Below are positions 17,789 through 27,100 of a stretch of DNA of 64,000 nt, piece by piece. This stretch comes from an uncultured delta proteobacterium (GTDB lineage Bacteria > Myxococcota > Myxococcia > Myxococcales > 40CM-4-68-19), in assembly GCA_903911145.1 (NCBI GenBank), contig CAIWCD010000023.1, forward strand, positions 62,001 through 126,000, given 5' to 3'. The position numbers and the translations under genes are program-made. The notes beneath the pieces are model-generated. The model was not told where the DNA came from. It ran no database searches and saw only the letters and a program-made list of their open reading frames with translations. How positions within the stretch are numbered: the first letter of the stretch is position 1; each line of letters opens with the position of its first letter.

Positions 17789-20700
17789 ATGAGCGCGGGA
17801 TATGCGCCGCTCCTCTGCAAGAGCAACTTCTCGTTTCTCGAGGGGGCGAGCCACCCCGACGAGCTGATCGAAGAGGCGCATCGGCTGGGCATCAATACGC
17901 TCGCGCTCTGCGACCGCGACGGCGTCTATGGAATCGTCCGCGCCTGGGTGAAAGCGAAAGAGCTGGGCGTTCAATTGATCACCGGGACTCAATTCACAAT
18001 ATCGGATCAGTCGACGATCACGCTGCTGGCCGAAACCCGCGACGGCTATTCGAATCTCTGCCAGTTGATCAGTGCGGGGCGATTGCGATCACCAAAGGGA
18101 AGCTCTGTCTCGCACTGGCACGAACTCTGTGCGCGCGCCGATGGGTTGATTGCATTGTGGGGCGGCGAGGAGAGTCTGTTGTGCGCCGCGGCCGCGCCAG
18201 ACAAGGTCGCGCGCGATCTGCGCGATGCCTTCGGTGAGCGGCTCTATGCGCTCGCGACGCGCCATCTGCGCGCCGATGAGGTCGAGACGGAAGCGCGGCT
18301 GCGCTCGCGTGCGCGCCAATATTCCATTCCCGTCGTCGCGGCCAATGAGGTCCTCTATCACTCGCCCGCGCGCCGGCCTTTGCAGGACGTGCTCGCCTGC
18401 ATTCGCAAGGGGATCCCAATTCAGCAGGCGGGCCGCCTGCTCAAGCCCAATGCCGAGCATGCGCTCAAGACGGCGCACGCATTCGCCGAGCTGTTTATTG
18501 ATGATCCAGCCGCGATCTCCCGCACGCTCGAGATCGCCGCGCGCTGCACGTTCTCGCTGTCGGAACTGCGCTATCGATATCCCTCCGAAGAGCTTCCCGA
18601 TGGCACCAGCACGGCCCAGTGGCTGCGCACGCTCTGCGCTCGTGGCGCGGTCTGGCGATATGGCGGCGAGCCTCCTGGCGCAGTATCGGCCCAACTCGAG
18701 AAGGAGCTGCGCTTAATCGAAGAGCTCGATTACTGCGGATACTTCCTCACCATGAAGGAGATCGTCGAGTTCTGCCGCGCGGAGAATATCCTCTGCCAGG
18801 GGCGCGGTTCGGCGGCCAACTCGGTGGTCTGCTTCTGCCTCGGCATTACCGCGGTCGATCCGGTGCAGATGGGGCTGCTCTTCGAGCGCTTCATTTCTCG
18901 CGAACGGCACGAGCCGCCTGATATCGACCTTGATATCGAGCACCAGCGCCGCGAAGAGGTGATTCAACACGTCTATGCGAAGTATGGCCGTGCCCGCGCC
19001 GCAATGGTCGCGAACGTCATCAGTTACCGCTCGCGCTCGGCCATCCGCGATGTCGGTCGGGCGCTGGGGATCCCGGCAACTGAACTCGAGCGCACGGCCA
19101 AGCTCGTCTCGCATTCGCGAGGCGTCGATGAGCCGCTCCTGGCGCAGGCGGGAATCGATCTCGCTTCTCCTGCTTATGCGCAACTGATGGCGCTCTCGAA
19201 GGAGATCCTCGGCTTCCCGCGCCACCTCTCGATTCATCCCGGCGGATTTCTCCTCGGGCACGAAGAGGTCGCCAATCTGGTGCCGATTGAGAACGCGACG
19301 ATGGAGGGGCGCACCGTTATTCAGTGGGACAAGGACGATGTCGAATCACTCGGGCTCTTCAAGGTGGACCTGCTCGGCCTTGGCGCCTTGACCCATCTGC
19401 ATCGCTGCTTTGATTTAATCGAGCAGCAGAGCGGCGAGCGGCTGACGATTGCGACCATTCCCGCTGATGATATCCCGACCTATGACGCCATCTGCCGCGC
19501 CGATACGGTCGGGGTCTTTCAAATCGAGAGCCGCGCGCAGATGGCGATGCTCCCGCGTCTCAAACCGAGGAACTATTACGACATCGTCATCGAGGTCAGC
19601 CTGGTGCGGCCCGGTCCGATCACGGGCGGTATGGTCCATCCCTATCTGCGCCGCCGCGATAAGACCGAAGCGATCGACTATCCGCATGAGTGCTTACGGC
19701 CTGTGCTGGCGAAGACGCTCGGCGTGCCGCTCTTTCAAGAGCAGGTGATGAAGCTCGCGGTGGTGGCGGCCGATTACACGCCGGGCGAGGCCGATCAGTT
19801 GCGCCGCGATATGGCGGCGTGGCGCAAGAGCGGCCGCATCGAGCAGCACCGCGAGCGGTTGATTACCCGGATGGAGAAGAAGGGAATCCAGCGAGAGTTC
19901 GCCGAGCGGGTCTTCAAGCAGATCTGCGGCTTCGGCGAATATGGCTTTCCCGAGAGCCACGCCGCGAGCTTCGCGCTGATCAGCTATGCAGGCGCTTATC
20001 TCAAGCAGCATTACCCGGTCGAGTTTGCCTGCGGCTTAATCAATTCGCTGCCGATGGGCTTCTATTCGCTCTCGACCATCGTCGAAGATACGCGGCGGCA
20101 TGGAATCGACATCCGGCCCATCGATGTGCGCGTGAGCGGCTGGGACTGCGCGGTGGAGCACGATGCGACGAATCCGGCTTCACACGAGACGAATGCGCCG
20201 GGAGCAAAACGCACGCGGGCCGCGCTGCGCATGGGTTTGCGCTGCGTGAAGGGGCTGAGCGAGAGCGACGGCGCGCGGATTGTCGAGGCGCGGGATGCGA
20301 CGAGCCTCGAGGCGTTTGTGCAGCGCGCGCGGCTGAACGAGAAGCAGCTTGCGGCGCTGGCGGAGTCGGGTGCGCTCGATGCGTATTCGCACAATCGTCG
20401 CGAGGCGCTCTGGCAGGTGCGTGGGCTGTCGCGCACGTCGCCCGTGCCGCTCGCGATCGAGTGCGAGCAGCCGCTCGGCTTTCGCGCGCTGACGCCCTTT
20501 GAATCGATCGGCTGGGACTATCGACGCGCCTCGCACAGCGCCAGCGGCCATCTGCTCACGCCGCTGCGTGCGTCTCTGCGCGCGCAGAAACTTCCCACGG
20601 CGCGCGAGGTCTCGGCCATGCGCCACGGCCAGCGCATCCGCTACGCGGGGCTCGTCATCTGCCGCCAGCATCCGGGCACCGCGGCAGGCGTGACCTTCAT

Positions 20701-20911
20701 GACTCTCGAGGACGAGACGGGTTTTGTGAACGCGGTGCTCTGGCGACAGATCTTCGAGCAGCATGAGCTCCTCGCGCGCACGGCGTCGCTCCTGGGCGTC
20801 ACCGGGCGGCTGCAGATCGAGAGCGGAGTGGTGCATCTGGTGGCGGAGCAGCTCTGGGCCCCCTCTCTCGTTGATGCGCCACCAGCGCTGCCGAGCCGCG
20901 ATTTTCACTGA
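17789..20911 (+). CDS. dnaE2: Error-prone DNA polymerase DnaE2
   Basis: The product is 1,040 residues from ATG 17789, with GGGG nine bases upstream, and matches the family length. The N-terminal PHP domain starts [20 protein letters not shown]. The polymerase active-site motif [15 protein letters not shown] is near residue 377. The fingers and thumb include [17 protein letters not shown] and [20 protein letters not shown]. The C-terminal OB fold (about 945-1020, [16 protein letters not shown]) closes the protein. DnaE2 replaces the main polymerase at lesions with ImuA and ImuB and is the catalytic member of the cassette. Expression under LexA is inferred from the operator upstream of the first gene. 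Confidence 0.95.
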   Translation: MSAGYAPLLCKSNFSFLEGASHPDELIEEAHRLGINTLALCDRDGVYGIVRAWVKAKELGVQLITGTQFTISDQSTITLLAETRDGYSNLCQLISAGRLRSPKGSSVSHWHELCARADGLIALWGGEESLLCAAAAPDKVARDLRDAFGERLYALATRHLRADEVETEARLRSRARQYSIPVVAANEVLYHSPARRPLQDVLACIRKGIPIQQAGRLLKPNAEHALKTAHAFAELFIDDPAAISRTLEIAARCTFSLSELRYRYPSEELPDGTSTAQWLRTLCARGAVWRYGGEPPGAVSAQLEKELRLIEELDYCGYFLTMKEIVEFCRAENILCQGRGSAANSVVCFCLGITAVDPVQMGLLFERFISRERHEPPDIDLDIEHQRREEVIQHVYAKYGRARAAMVANVISYRSRSAIRDVGRALGIPATELERTAKLVSHSRGVDEPLLAQAGIDLASPAYAQLMALSKEILGFPRHLSIHPGGFLLGHEEVANLVPIENATMEGRTVIQWDKDDVESLGLFKVDLLGLGALTHLHRCFDLIEQQSGERLTIATIPADDIPTYDAICRADTVGVFQIESRAQMAMLPRLKPRNYYDIVIEVSLVRPGPITGGMVHPYLRRRDKTEAIDYPHECLRPVLAKTLGVPLFQEQVMKLAVVAADYTPGEADQLRRDMAAWRKSGRIEQHRERLITRMEKKGIQREFAERVFKQICGFGEYGFPESHAASFALISYAGAYLKQHYPVEFACGLINSLPMGFYSLSTIVEDTRRHGIDIRPIDVRVSGWDCAVEHDATNPASHETNAPGAKRTRAALRMGLRCVKGLSESDGARIVEARDATSLEAFVQRARLNEKQLAALAESGALDAYSHNRREALWQVRGLSRTSPVPLAIECEQPLGFRALTPFESIGWDYRRASHSASGHLLTPLRASLRAQKLPTAREVSAMRHGQRIRYAGLVICRQHPGTAAGVTFMTLEDETGFVNAVLWRQIFEQHELLARTASLLGVTGRLQIESGVVHLVAEQLWAPSLVDAPPALPSRDFH

Positions 20912-21067
20912 GCAGCGCGCGCTTTTTCGCGTCCGCCGCCACCTGCCGGCTTGAGATCGCGGCCGCTCTATGGTTACAAGACGCCCCCCGCTGCGCCTTC
21001 ACACCGCGCGGCAGATGCTTTTCATGGACCGCTCCGCGCCGCGGAGCCGCATTTTCAAGGAGAGAAG

Positions 21068-21442
21068 ATGTCCTCGTTGGCCGCGTTTCTCGAGTCGAAG
21101 AAGCTGAAGTCGGAAGCCGTTTACTGGGCGTCGACGCGCATCGAAGCGCGCTCGGAAGAGGACCACAAGCTCGCCACCGCCCGCGCGGCGAAGAAGGAGA
21201 AGAAGGATCCCGCCGCTGAGGCGATCGCCAAGCCGAAGAGCGGCCGTGGCTTCTCGCGCAAGCAGCTCGAGACGGCGCTCGCCGGCAAGGCGATCACCCG
21301 CCGTGCACGCGCGAAGGTGCTCCGCTCGATCAACGCGCTGCTCGAGAAGGCGAAGCAGCCGGCCGCAACGATGAAGGATGTCTTTGGCGAAGAGAAGCCG
21401 CAGGTCGGCAAGTCGAAGGTCGCCGTCAAGAAGGTCGGCTAG
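21068..21442 (+). CDS. Small basic Lys/Ala-rich protein, histone H1-like composition
   Basis: The product is 124 residues from ATG 21068, preceded by AAGGAGAG. It is rich in Lys, Ala and Arg, with runs such as KKEKKDPAAEAIAKPK and a C-terminal KSKVAVKKVG. A more ordered middle section (FSRKQLETALAGKAITRRA) could form helices. The composition resembles histone H1-like or other nucleoid-associated proteins, but no specific family is recognised. It follows dnaE2 after 156 bases and has its own ribosome site. Whether it belongs to the damage regulon is not shown by the sequence. A strong hairpin terminator follows. Confidence 0.65.
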   Translation: MSSLAAFLESKKLKSEAVYWASTRIEARSEEDHKLATARAAKKEKKDPAAEAIAKPKSGRGFSRKQLETALAGKAITRRARAKVLRSINALLEKAKQPAATMKDVFGEEKPQVGKSKVAVKKVG

Positions 21443-21486
21443 CCAGTCGATCTCGCGGGCGACCTGTTCGCCCGGAAAAAGCAAAT

Positions 21487-21524
21487 CGGGCCCCGCGCGA
21501 TGCACGCGCCGGGGCCCGTTTCAT
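21487..21524. terminator. Bidirectional intrinsic terminator between the basic protein and pilX
   Basis: CGGGCCCCG at 21487 pairs with CGGGGCCCG ending at 21518, and an inner CGCG/CGCG pairs with one bulge. TTTCAT follows on the plus strand. On the minus strand the same hairpin is followed by a five-T tract (GCTTTTTCC). It separates two convergent transcription units. Confidence 0.75.
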
Positions 21525-21547
21525 CTCACGCGCTCTTCGACGATCAA

Positions 21548-22111
21548 CTATCGATAGCCTTGCAGCCGCACATAGTTGTTCGTGCCCTGCGTGCCGCCTG
21601 CGCCCTGTGCCGAATAGGTCGTCGAGGTGGGATTGTATTCGAGCGGTGCTGAGATCTCCGCCGTCTTCCCGTCCGGAGTCTGGCAGACCGCGCCGACGAA
21701 GATGCGCAGGTTATTATCGACAGCCGGATTATTCACTGCACCAACCTCATCGATATCGTCGCGCGCAAAGACGACGCAGTTGAATTTCGCGGGCAGCCCC
21801 GGGACGACCAACTCGGGATGCGCAGAGGTCAGCGAGCCGGCATCCGGAATCCCCGCGTAACTCAGCGCCAGATAGTCGCCCCACTGGTGCGACGTGAGAT
21901 AGTTGGAGCCAAACATACTGCGCGCATATTGCAGCGACGTCTCCGCCGCGGCATTGACCGAGGCGTTGCTGATCTCTCTGCCTGCCTGCCCTCGATCCTG
22001 ATTGGACATGGTGATCGCGAAGCTCACCAGCACAGTGAGCATCACCACCATCGAGAGCACGACCACCATCGCCATGCCCCGTTCGGCAGGTCTGAGATTG
22101 ATTGGAGTCAT
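21548..22111 (-). CDS. pilX: PilX-like minor pilin
   Basis: The product is 187 residues. The N-terminus is RPAERGMAMVVVLSMVVMLT: a short basic leader ending in Gly, then a hydrophobic helix. This resembles the PilX N-terminal domain, which like GspK lacks the conserved Glu5. The remainder is a small globular domain (SNYLTSHQWGDYLALSYAG). Its start overlaps the pilW stop as ATGA. It is the last gene of the minor-pilin operon. Minor pilins prime type IV pilus assembly in the inner membrane and may sit at the tip with PilY1. The name rests on the N-terminus and position. Confidence 0.75.
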   Translation of the reverse strand: MTPINLRPAERGMAMVVVLSMVVMLTVLVSFAITMSNQDRGQAGREISNASVNAAAETSLQYARSMFGSNYLTSHQWGDYLALSYAGIPDAGSLTSAHPELVVPGLPAKFNCVVFARDDIDEVGAVNNPAVDNNLRIFVGAVCQTPDGKTAEISAPLEYNPTSTTYSAQGAGGTQGTNNYVRLQGYR

Positions 22112-23427
22112 AGCCTGGTTCCTTGCAGTGCTCGGGGCGTGACGCGAGCGGTGAATGCGCGTCGAGGATAAGGATCGGTCGGGACGCCGGCTCCGCCACC
22201 GCTGCCTCCGCCGCTTCCGCCACCGCTGCCCCCGGTCGCCGACACTCCTTCGAACGAAGGGGTCGTATACCCGATGGTCAACTGGGTCAGGTTGGTGGCG
22301 AGATCGGGCTGGGTGCTGAGGGAAACGATCTGCACGCGCACTTCGCGGAGCAAGCTCACTGCCTGCGGAATGGTGTTGTTGGGGACATCCGCGTTCCCGG
22401 CCGCGCTGAGGTGAGTTGCGGTCTGATATTGCGAAAACCGATTGGTATTATTCGGGTCGAGGACATATCGGATCTGGAGGCTCTGCACTGGCCCAGCGCC
22501 CATCTCCTGCCCTTGAACGCCGCCGGTATATCCCGGGCTCGTCTCATCGGTGAAGCCACCAGACTGCGCGATGATGGCATCAGAAATATAGAGCGACGGA
22601 TCGAAGGTGGGCCGGCTGCGATAGAGGCGCGGCGGCGCGGAGGGGTCGACCTGCTTCAGATACCAGTGAACAATGCGCAGGCGCGAGAGCACTGCACCGC
22701 CCCAATCGGCATAGGGAACCTTGGGGTCGATCTGTGGATTGCCACCCGCAGAGGATTCCTTCGTTGCAATGCGTTCGACCGCGATCGACGGGATACTCGC
22801 CACGGCCACGCCGAATTGAAACGTTCCTGCCGTGATCGCGCTGGGCGTAATGATGGCCGCGTGGCGCAGGTCGCTGAGCAACAAGGGGGCGCCATCGATA
22901 TAGATCGGCGGTTCGCTCGACGTGCCCTTGCAGGAGACCGCCCCGACCAGGTCAAAGCATTTCACGACGATTGCCGCGTTTCGCATGCTGATTACTTCGC
23001 CCTGGATCCCCGGCTCGACCGACGGATCCGCGGGCATTCCCACCGTGGTTGGCTCGGCGCTGAGGAGATAGATCGAGTTGGTGATGATCGACGACGTCCC
23101 GTTCGGTTGCATCACGGTCACGTCGGGGCCCGAGAAAATCACCGGGATCGCGATCTGGGTGTTCTTCGACCAGTCGGGCATGAGGTTGACCATGCCGCCC
23201 GCGATCCCCAAGCCCGCCGAGCGAATATCGTTGGAGAGAAGATCCAGCCCCTGTCGGGCGATCTCCTGCGTCACCCCGACGCGATAGATGCGCTGCGAGG
23301 AGTTATTCGTTGCGATGAGCGCGCCAAACGTCGCGCCGATCATCACAATCAGCAACGCCGCGGCGACCATGATCTCGACCAGCGTGAAACCCCGCGCGGA
23401 GGCCTGTCGATTGCGGATGGTGGTCAT
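22108..23427 (-). CDS. pilW: PilW-like minor pilin
   Basis: The product is 439 residues from ATG 23427, which overlaps the pilV stop as ATGA. Upstream in-frame starts would add about 25 residues before the prepilin leader and are not favoured. The class III leader and helix are ARG-FTLVEIMVAAALLIVM, with Glu at +5, the signature processed by PilD. Residues about 60-390 form a long beta-rich domain with several Cys. A Gly/Ser linker (GGSGGGSGGGSGGG) lies near residue 410, close to the C-terminus. It is larger than many PilW proteins (about 300-350 residues). Confidence 0.82.
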   Translation of the reverse strand: MTTIRNRQASARGFTLVEIMVAAALLIVMIGATFGALIATNNSSQRIYRVGVTQEIARQGLDLLSNDIRSAGLGIAGGMVNLMPDWSKNTQIAIPVIFSGPDVTVMQPNGTSSIITNSIYLLSAEPTTVGMPADPSVEPGIQGEVISMRNAAIVVKCFDLVGAVSCKGTSSEPPIYIDGAPLLLSDLRHAAIITPSAITAGTFQFGVAVASIPSIAVERIATKESSAGGNPQIDPKVPYADWGGAVLSRLRIVHWYLKQVDPSAPPRLYRSRPTFDPSLYISDAIIAQSGGFTDETSPGYTGGVQGQEMGAGPVQSLQIRYVLDPNNTNRFSQYQTATHLSAAGNADVPNNTIPQAVSLLREVRVQIVSLSTQPDLATNLTQLTIGYTTPSFEGVSATGGSGGGSGGGSGGGAGVPTDPYPRRAFTARVTPRALQGTRL

Positions 23428-24131
23428 TGGGCGAACGACTCCTGGAGAACAACGCTCCCGATGTGCCAATCCGTCGTGCCGCCGCGAAGCACGCGCACCC
23501 ATACGTTGAGCATATGGCCCTGCGGGCCACCCCCGTCGGTACCAACCCCCATATCCGCCGGTTCGATATGGATTTCGCGACAGAGCACTGCCGGGTTGCT
23601 GGTCACAAGCGCGCTGTCGCAGCCCTTGCCAACGCCCCCGCTCGTACCCCAGGCGGTGACCGCAGCATATCGTTGGCTAATGGTCTGTGCGGTATCGACG
23701 GCATTGGAATCGCCGAGGACCACGATCGGTCCAGTCATTAAATCATCACCATAGTTCGAATTCCCGGGGTCGCCCGTAACGGGAGGGTTGTTCGGCCAAT
23801 CGATGACATCCATCATCCAGCCGCCGGTGTTCGCAGCAACATCGGGATTGAACGTCCCCGTGGTGACCATCGCGGAGCAGCTGAACGTCCCCTGGATATC
23901 GGTCGCCACCGTGCTGCAGATGGTCCCCTTGTTCTGTCCTGCGAAACGCTCGAGACGGCTCTGCGCAAACTCGGACATCTGTGTTCGCGCAGCCGCCCAG
24001 CCATTGGCGGTCGAGGCAACGGCCAGGCCGCCCATCAGACCGAGCAGCGAAACGGAAAGGATCGCGAACGCGACCATGACCTCGAGAAGCGACATTCCAC
24101 GCGCCGTCGCGGCGCTCCGATTAGTAGTCAT
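23424..24131 (-). CDS. pilV: PilV-like minor pilin
   Basis: The product is 235 residues. The prepilin motif ARG-MSLLEVMVAFAILSVS has Glu at +5 and the hydrophobic helix continues to GLMGGLAVAS. Cys residues recur in the C-terminal domain (GKGCDSALV, NPAVLCREIHIEP). The start overlaps the pilY1 stop by 11 bases and its stop overlaps pilW by four, so the operon is translationally coupled. It would form part of the initiating tip complex of the type IV pilus. Confidence 0.82.
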   Translation of the reverse strand: MTTNRSAATARGMSLLEVMVAFAILSVSLLGLMGGLAVASTANGWAAARTQMSEFAQSRLERFAGQNKGTICSTVATDIQGTFSCSAMVTTGTFNPDVAANTGGWMMDVIDWPNNPPVTGDPGNSNYGDDLMTGPIVVLGDSNAVDTAQTISQRYAAVTAWGTSGGVGKGCDSALVTSNPAVLCREIHIEPADMGVGTDGGGPQGHMLNVWVRVLRGGTTDWHIGSVVLQESFAQ

Positions 24132-27100
24132 GGCCGGTCTGCCGGATGATCCACCCGAGCATGCTGGTTGGACTCAATCCCACGTTGTTGATGGAGTGCT
24201 CCGCTGCCGTGTTGTTGGTGCTCGGGACCACAGTGGTGGCGATCCCCTGCGTGGTCACCGTGACCACCGTCACCTGCCCGGCGGTATTGGTGCTGACCGC
24301 GACCGTTCCACCGATTCCCCCGACTCCAAGATATCCACTCAGCGGACTAATGGCCGTGCTCGTCGAGGTGGACAGCAGATTCAGCGAATAAGTCGTTCCG
24401 TTCAGCGCACTGGCATCGCCACGTTTATCGATATCCGTGACCGTCCCGGACGTACCGCTGAAGTAGAGCTGGTCATTGGTTGCGACAATCGAACCGAACA
24501 CACGCTTGCCACCGGTCAGCCACTGCGGATATCCAGACGGCTCCTTGCCAACTCCCTTCGCCGTCATAATCGCCTTGTCTCCCGTGATGGCAAGATCCGT
24601 TGCTTGATAACGGCCGCTGGCTGCAAGCGGAATCACGTGGATGGCACCGTTGGGAACAACAGGAAGCGCAGAGACGGTATCCGTGCCGGCGGTCCCGTAT
24701 GCGAGCATCGTCTGGCCGGCGTAATTAAAGAAAGTCGTTCCCGCAGGCTGTGACGTGGGGATGAAGAACAGCGTTGACAGGGTGCTGATCGGCTGCGGCC
24801 CGCCATCCTGTGTATATCCATATGCATTGCTGAGCGAGAAGTTGCAGGTGGCCGGAGCCGTCGCGCAGCTGGGCGAGGTGGCATACGAAGTCAGGCTCAC
24901 GCCCGTCGCCGCGTCGAGCTCCCAGAGGTTTCCGGTGTCGTCACCGACATAGACCGTATCGATGAGGTTGTTGCCGGCCTTTGAGAGCAACGTCACGCCA
25001 GCCGGCGGAGTATTTCCGACGCCGCTCGCCTGGCCGGCAGGCATGCTCACCGTATCGTACGGGCTCGCCCACTCCCAGAGCTTCTGTCCCGTGACGATAT
25101 CAATGGAGAAGACATAGACGCCATTGCCTCGCGGCTCGTTTGTGGCGACGAAGGCCGCGAAGACCGGCTGCCCGTTGCGCCGCATTGCCGCGACGCTTAC
25201 CGACTGGCTCGCGCCGAGGTGTCGATAGTTATAGGGTCCGCTGGTTGAAAGGCCCGGGTCCGGAGCCGGGCCGCCCCCGAGTGCAGCCAGCGTCGGCGCG
25301 TTCGTGGGCAGCTGATAGAGCGCGGGGGTGCAGCCCGTCGCTGAGGCACGGCAGTTGTTCTGCCATTGGAGCGCGTAATCGGTGCTCCCGACTGCCGCCG
25401 AATCGGTTGTCAGTCCGGTATCGTCGTCGGTGAGCGGCACGGGAGCATACGCGAGCGACGAGCCATAGGTCGACTGCAGGTCCCAGAGCAGCGTGGGCGC
25501 GAGGGGATTGGTAATATCCAGTGCGAATAGCTCTTGATTGTTACCGCCAGCTGAAGCAACCAGCACGGTGTGCCAGCTGCGACCTGCGGCAATCCCAGCC
25601 GCGCTGAAATTTCCGAAGACATCGATCACGGCTGGCGAAGAGTCCACCGCCGCTGAGTTGCTCGCGAGATACGGCAGCTGGCCAGGCGGAATGAACGACC
25701 AGAGCTCCGTCAGATTGGCCGGAGGAGACGAGAGCGACAACGTGCGCGGGAACACGGTCGCCGCGCTGGGATTGAGGCCGCCGACCGTTGATACCGGCCC
25801 CGTATACCCGACGTCTGCTCCATCGCTGCGCGTGACGTAGAAGGCATGCAGCTGGCCATCGAGCGCGCCCGCATAGGCCACTGTGGGCCGCGCCTTCCCG
25901 CCGATATTGGCCACATATGGGGTATCAGGAATGACCGCCACCTGGGAGTGGACGAACCCACCGAGCGACGAGAGATTGGCTGTGGCAACATCGGTCCCAT
26001 ATTGGCGAAGATCGTTGCACTGCGCGTCTGTCGGGTGGGCCTGCACGGCATTGACATCACCGATGGTCGAGTCGAGACCGCTGGTGGTTGCAAAGCAGTA
26101 CCCGCGCACCATCTGCACCAGCTCCATGGCCTTGTTCAGCTGCTCCGGATCGGTCAGCACGTTCGCGATCTGCGTCTGGTCCGCGGCGCTCGCGCCATAG
26201 TCAGCGCCGATGTCGGTCGCCGTCAGATTAACCTCGAGCGCCTCTTGAAGATCGCAGACCGTCGTCTGGCCATTGGCGCCCGCGACGGTATTCGGTCCCT
26301 GAACCATTCCAGCATATGGGCCCGGCTTATTCAGTCCGGCGTCCAATGCGACGTTACCGACGTGATACATGTCGAGACAAGTCGTCGGCGTGACCTGCGG
26401 GACGTCGAAGTTGACCGGCATCCATCCGTGCTGGATCACGTTGCCGGTATAATAGCCGCCGCTTTCGGTATCGACGTGCCCGTCGAGATACGTGAAGAGG
26501 TTTCGCGTCGCGGCAGTCACCGGAGATGCGTTGGTTGCATACTTGGTTGCAAACCGGCCAAACGTGTCCGACGCGCTCGCCACCAGGTCCGTGGCGAAGG
26601 TCTCGTTGACGGTGCTCGTCTGCAACGGATGAATGCGCAAATCGCCCTGGTGATAGGGGAAGTGCCATTTCGATCCAAGTGTAACATTGAGCACGCGCCA
26701 CTCCGCGGGCACGGTGACGTTCGTGACCTCCCGATAGGTCGGGACGAAGACATTGCTTTGATAGAGCGTCGGGCCGATATATGCCGTCTCGGAGGTCGTG
26801 AGCACGAGGCCCAGCGCAAGCAGGGTATTGAGTGCAACGCGAGTGCCGGCGACATCGGACGTATAGTTATGACCGCCCAGATAGACCATCTGCGCCTTCT
26901 GGCTATTATTCCCTCGCTGGATATAGGTGAAGTTATCGACCTTCGCCATCGTGCGCGCCGAGGAAGCGCTGGTCAGCAGGGACTTTGTCAGAGTCCCGAT
27001 CGTATAGGCCAGAGGCAATACGCCCGGTCCGTAGATCGCTCCCGGCTCGGGGAAATAGTTCTGCACCACGCCAGAGAAGGCATACCAACGGAAATCTCCG

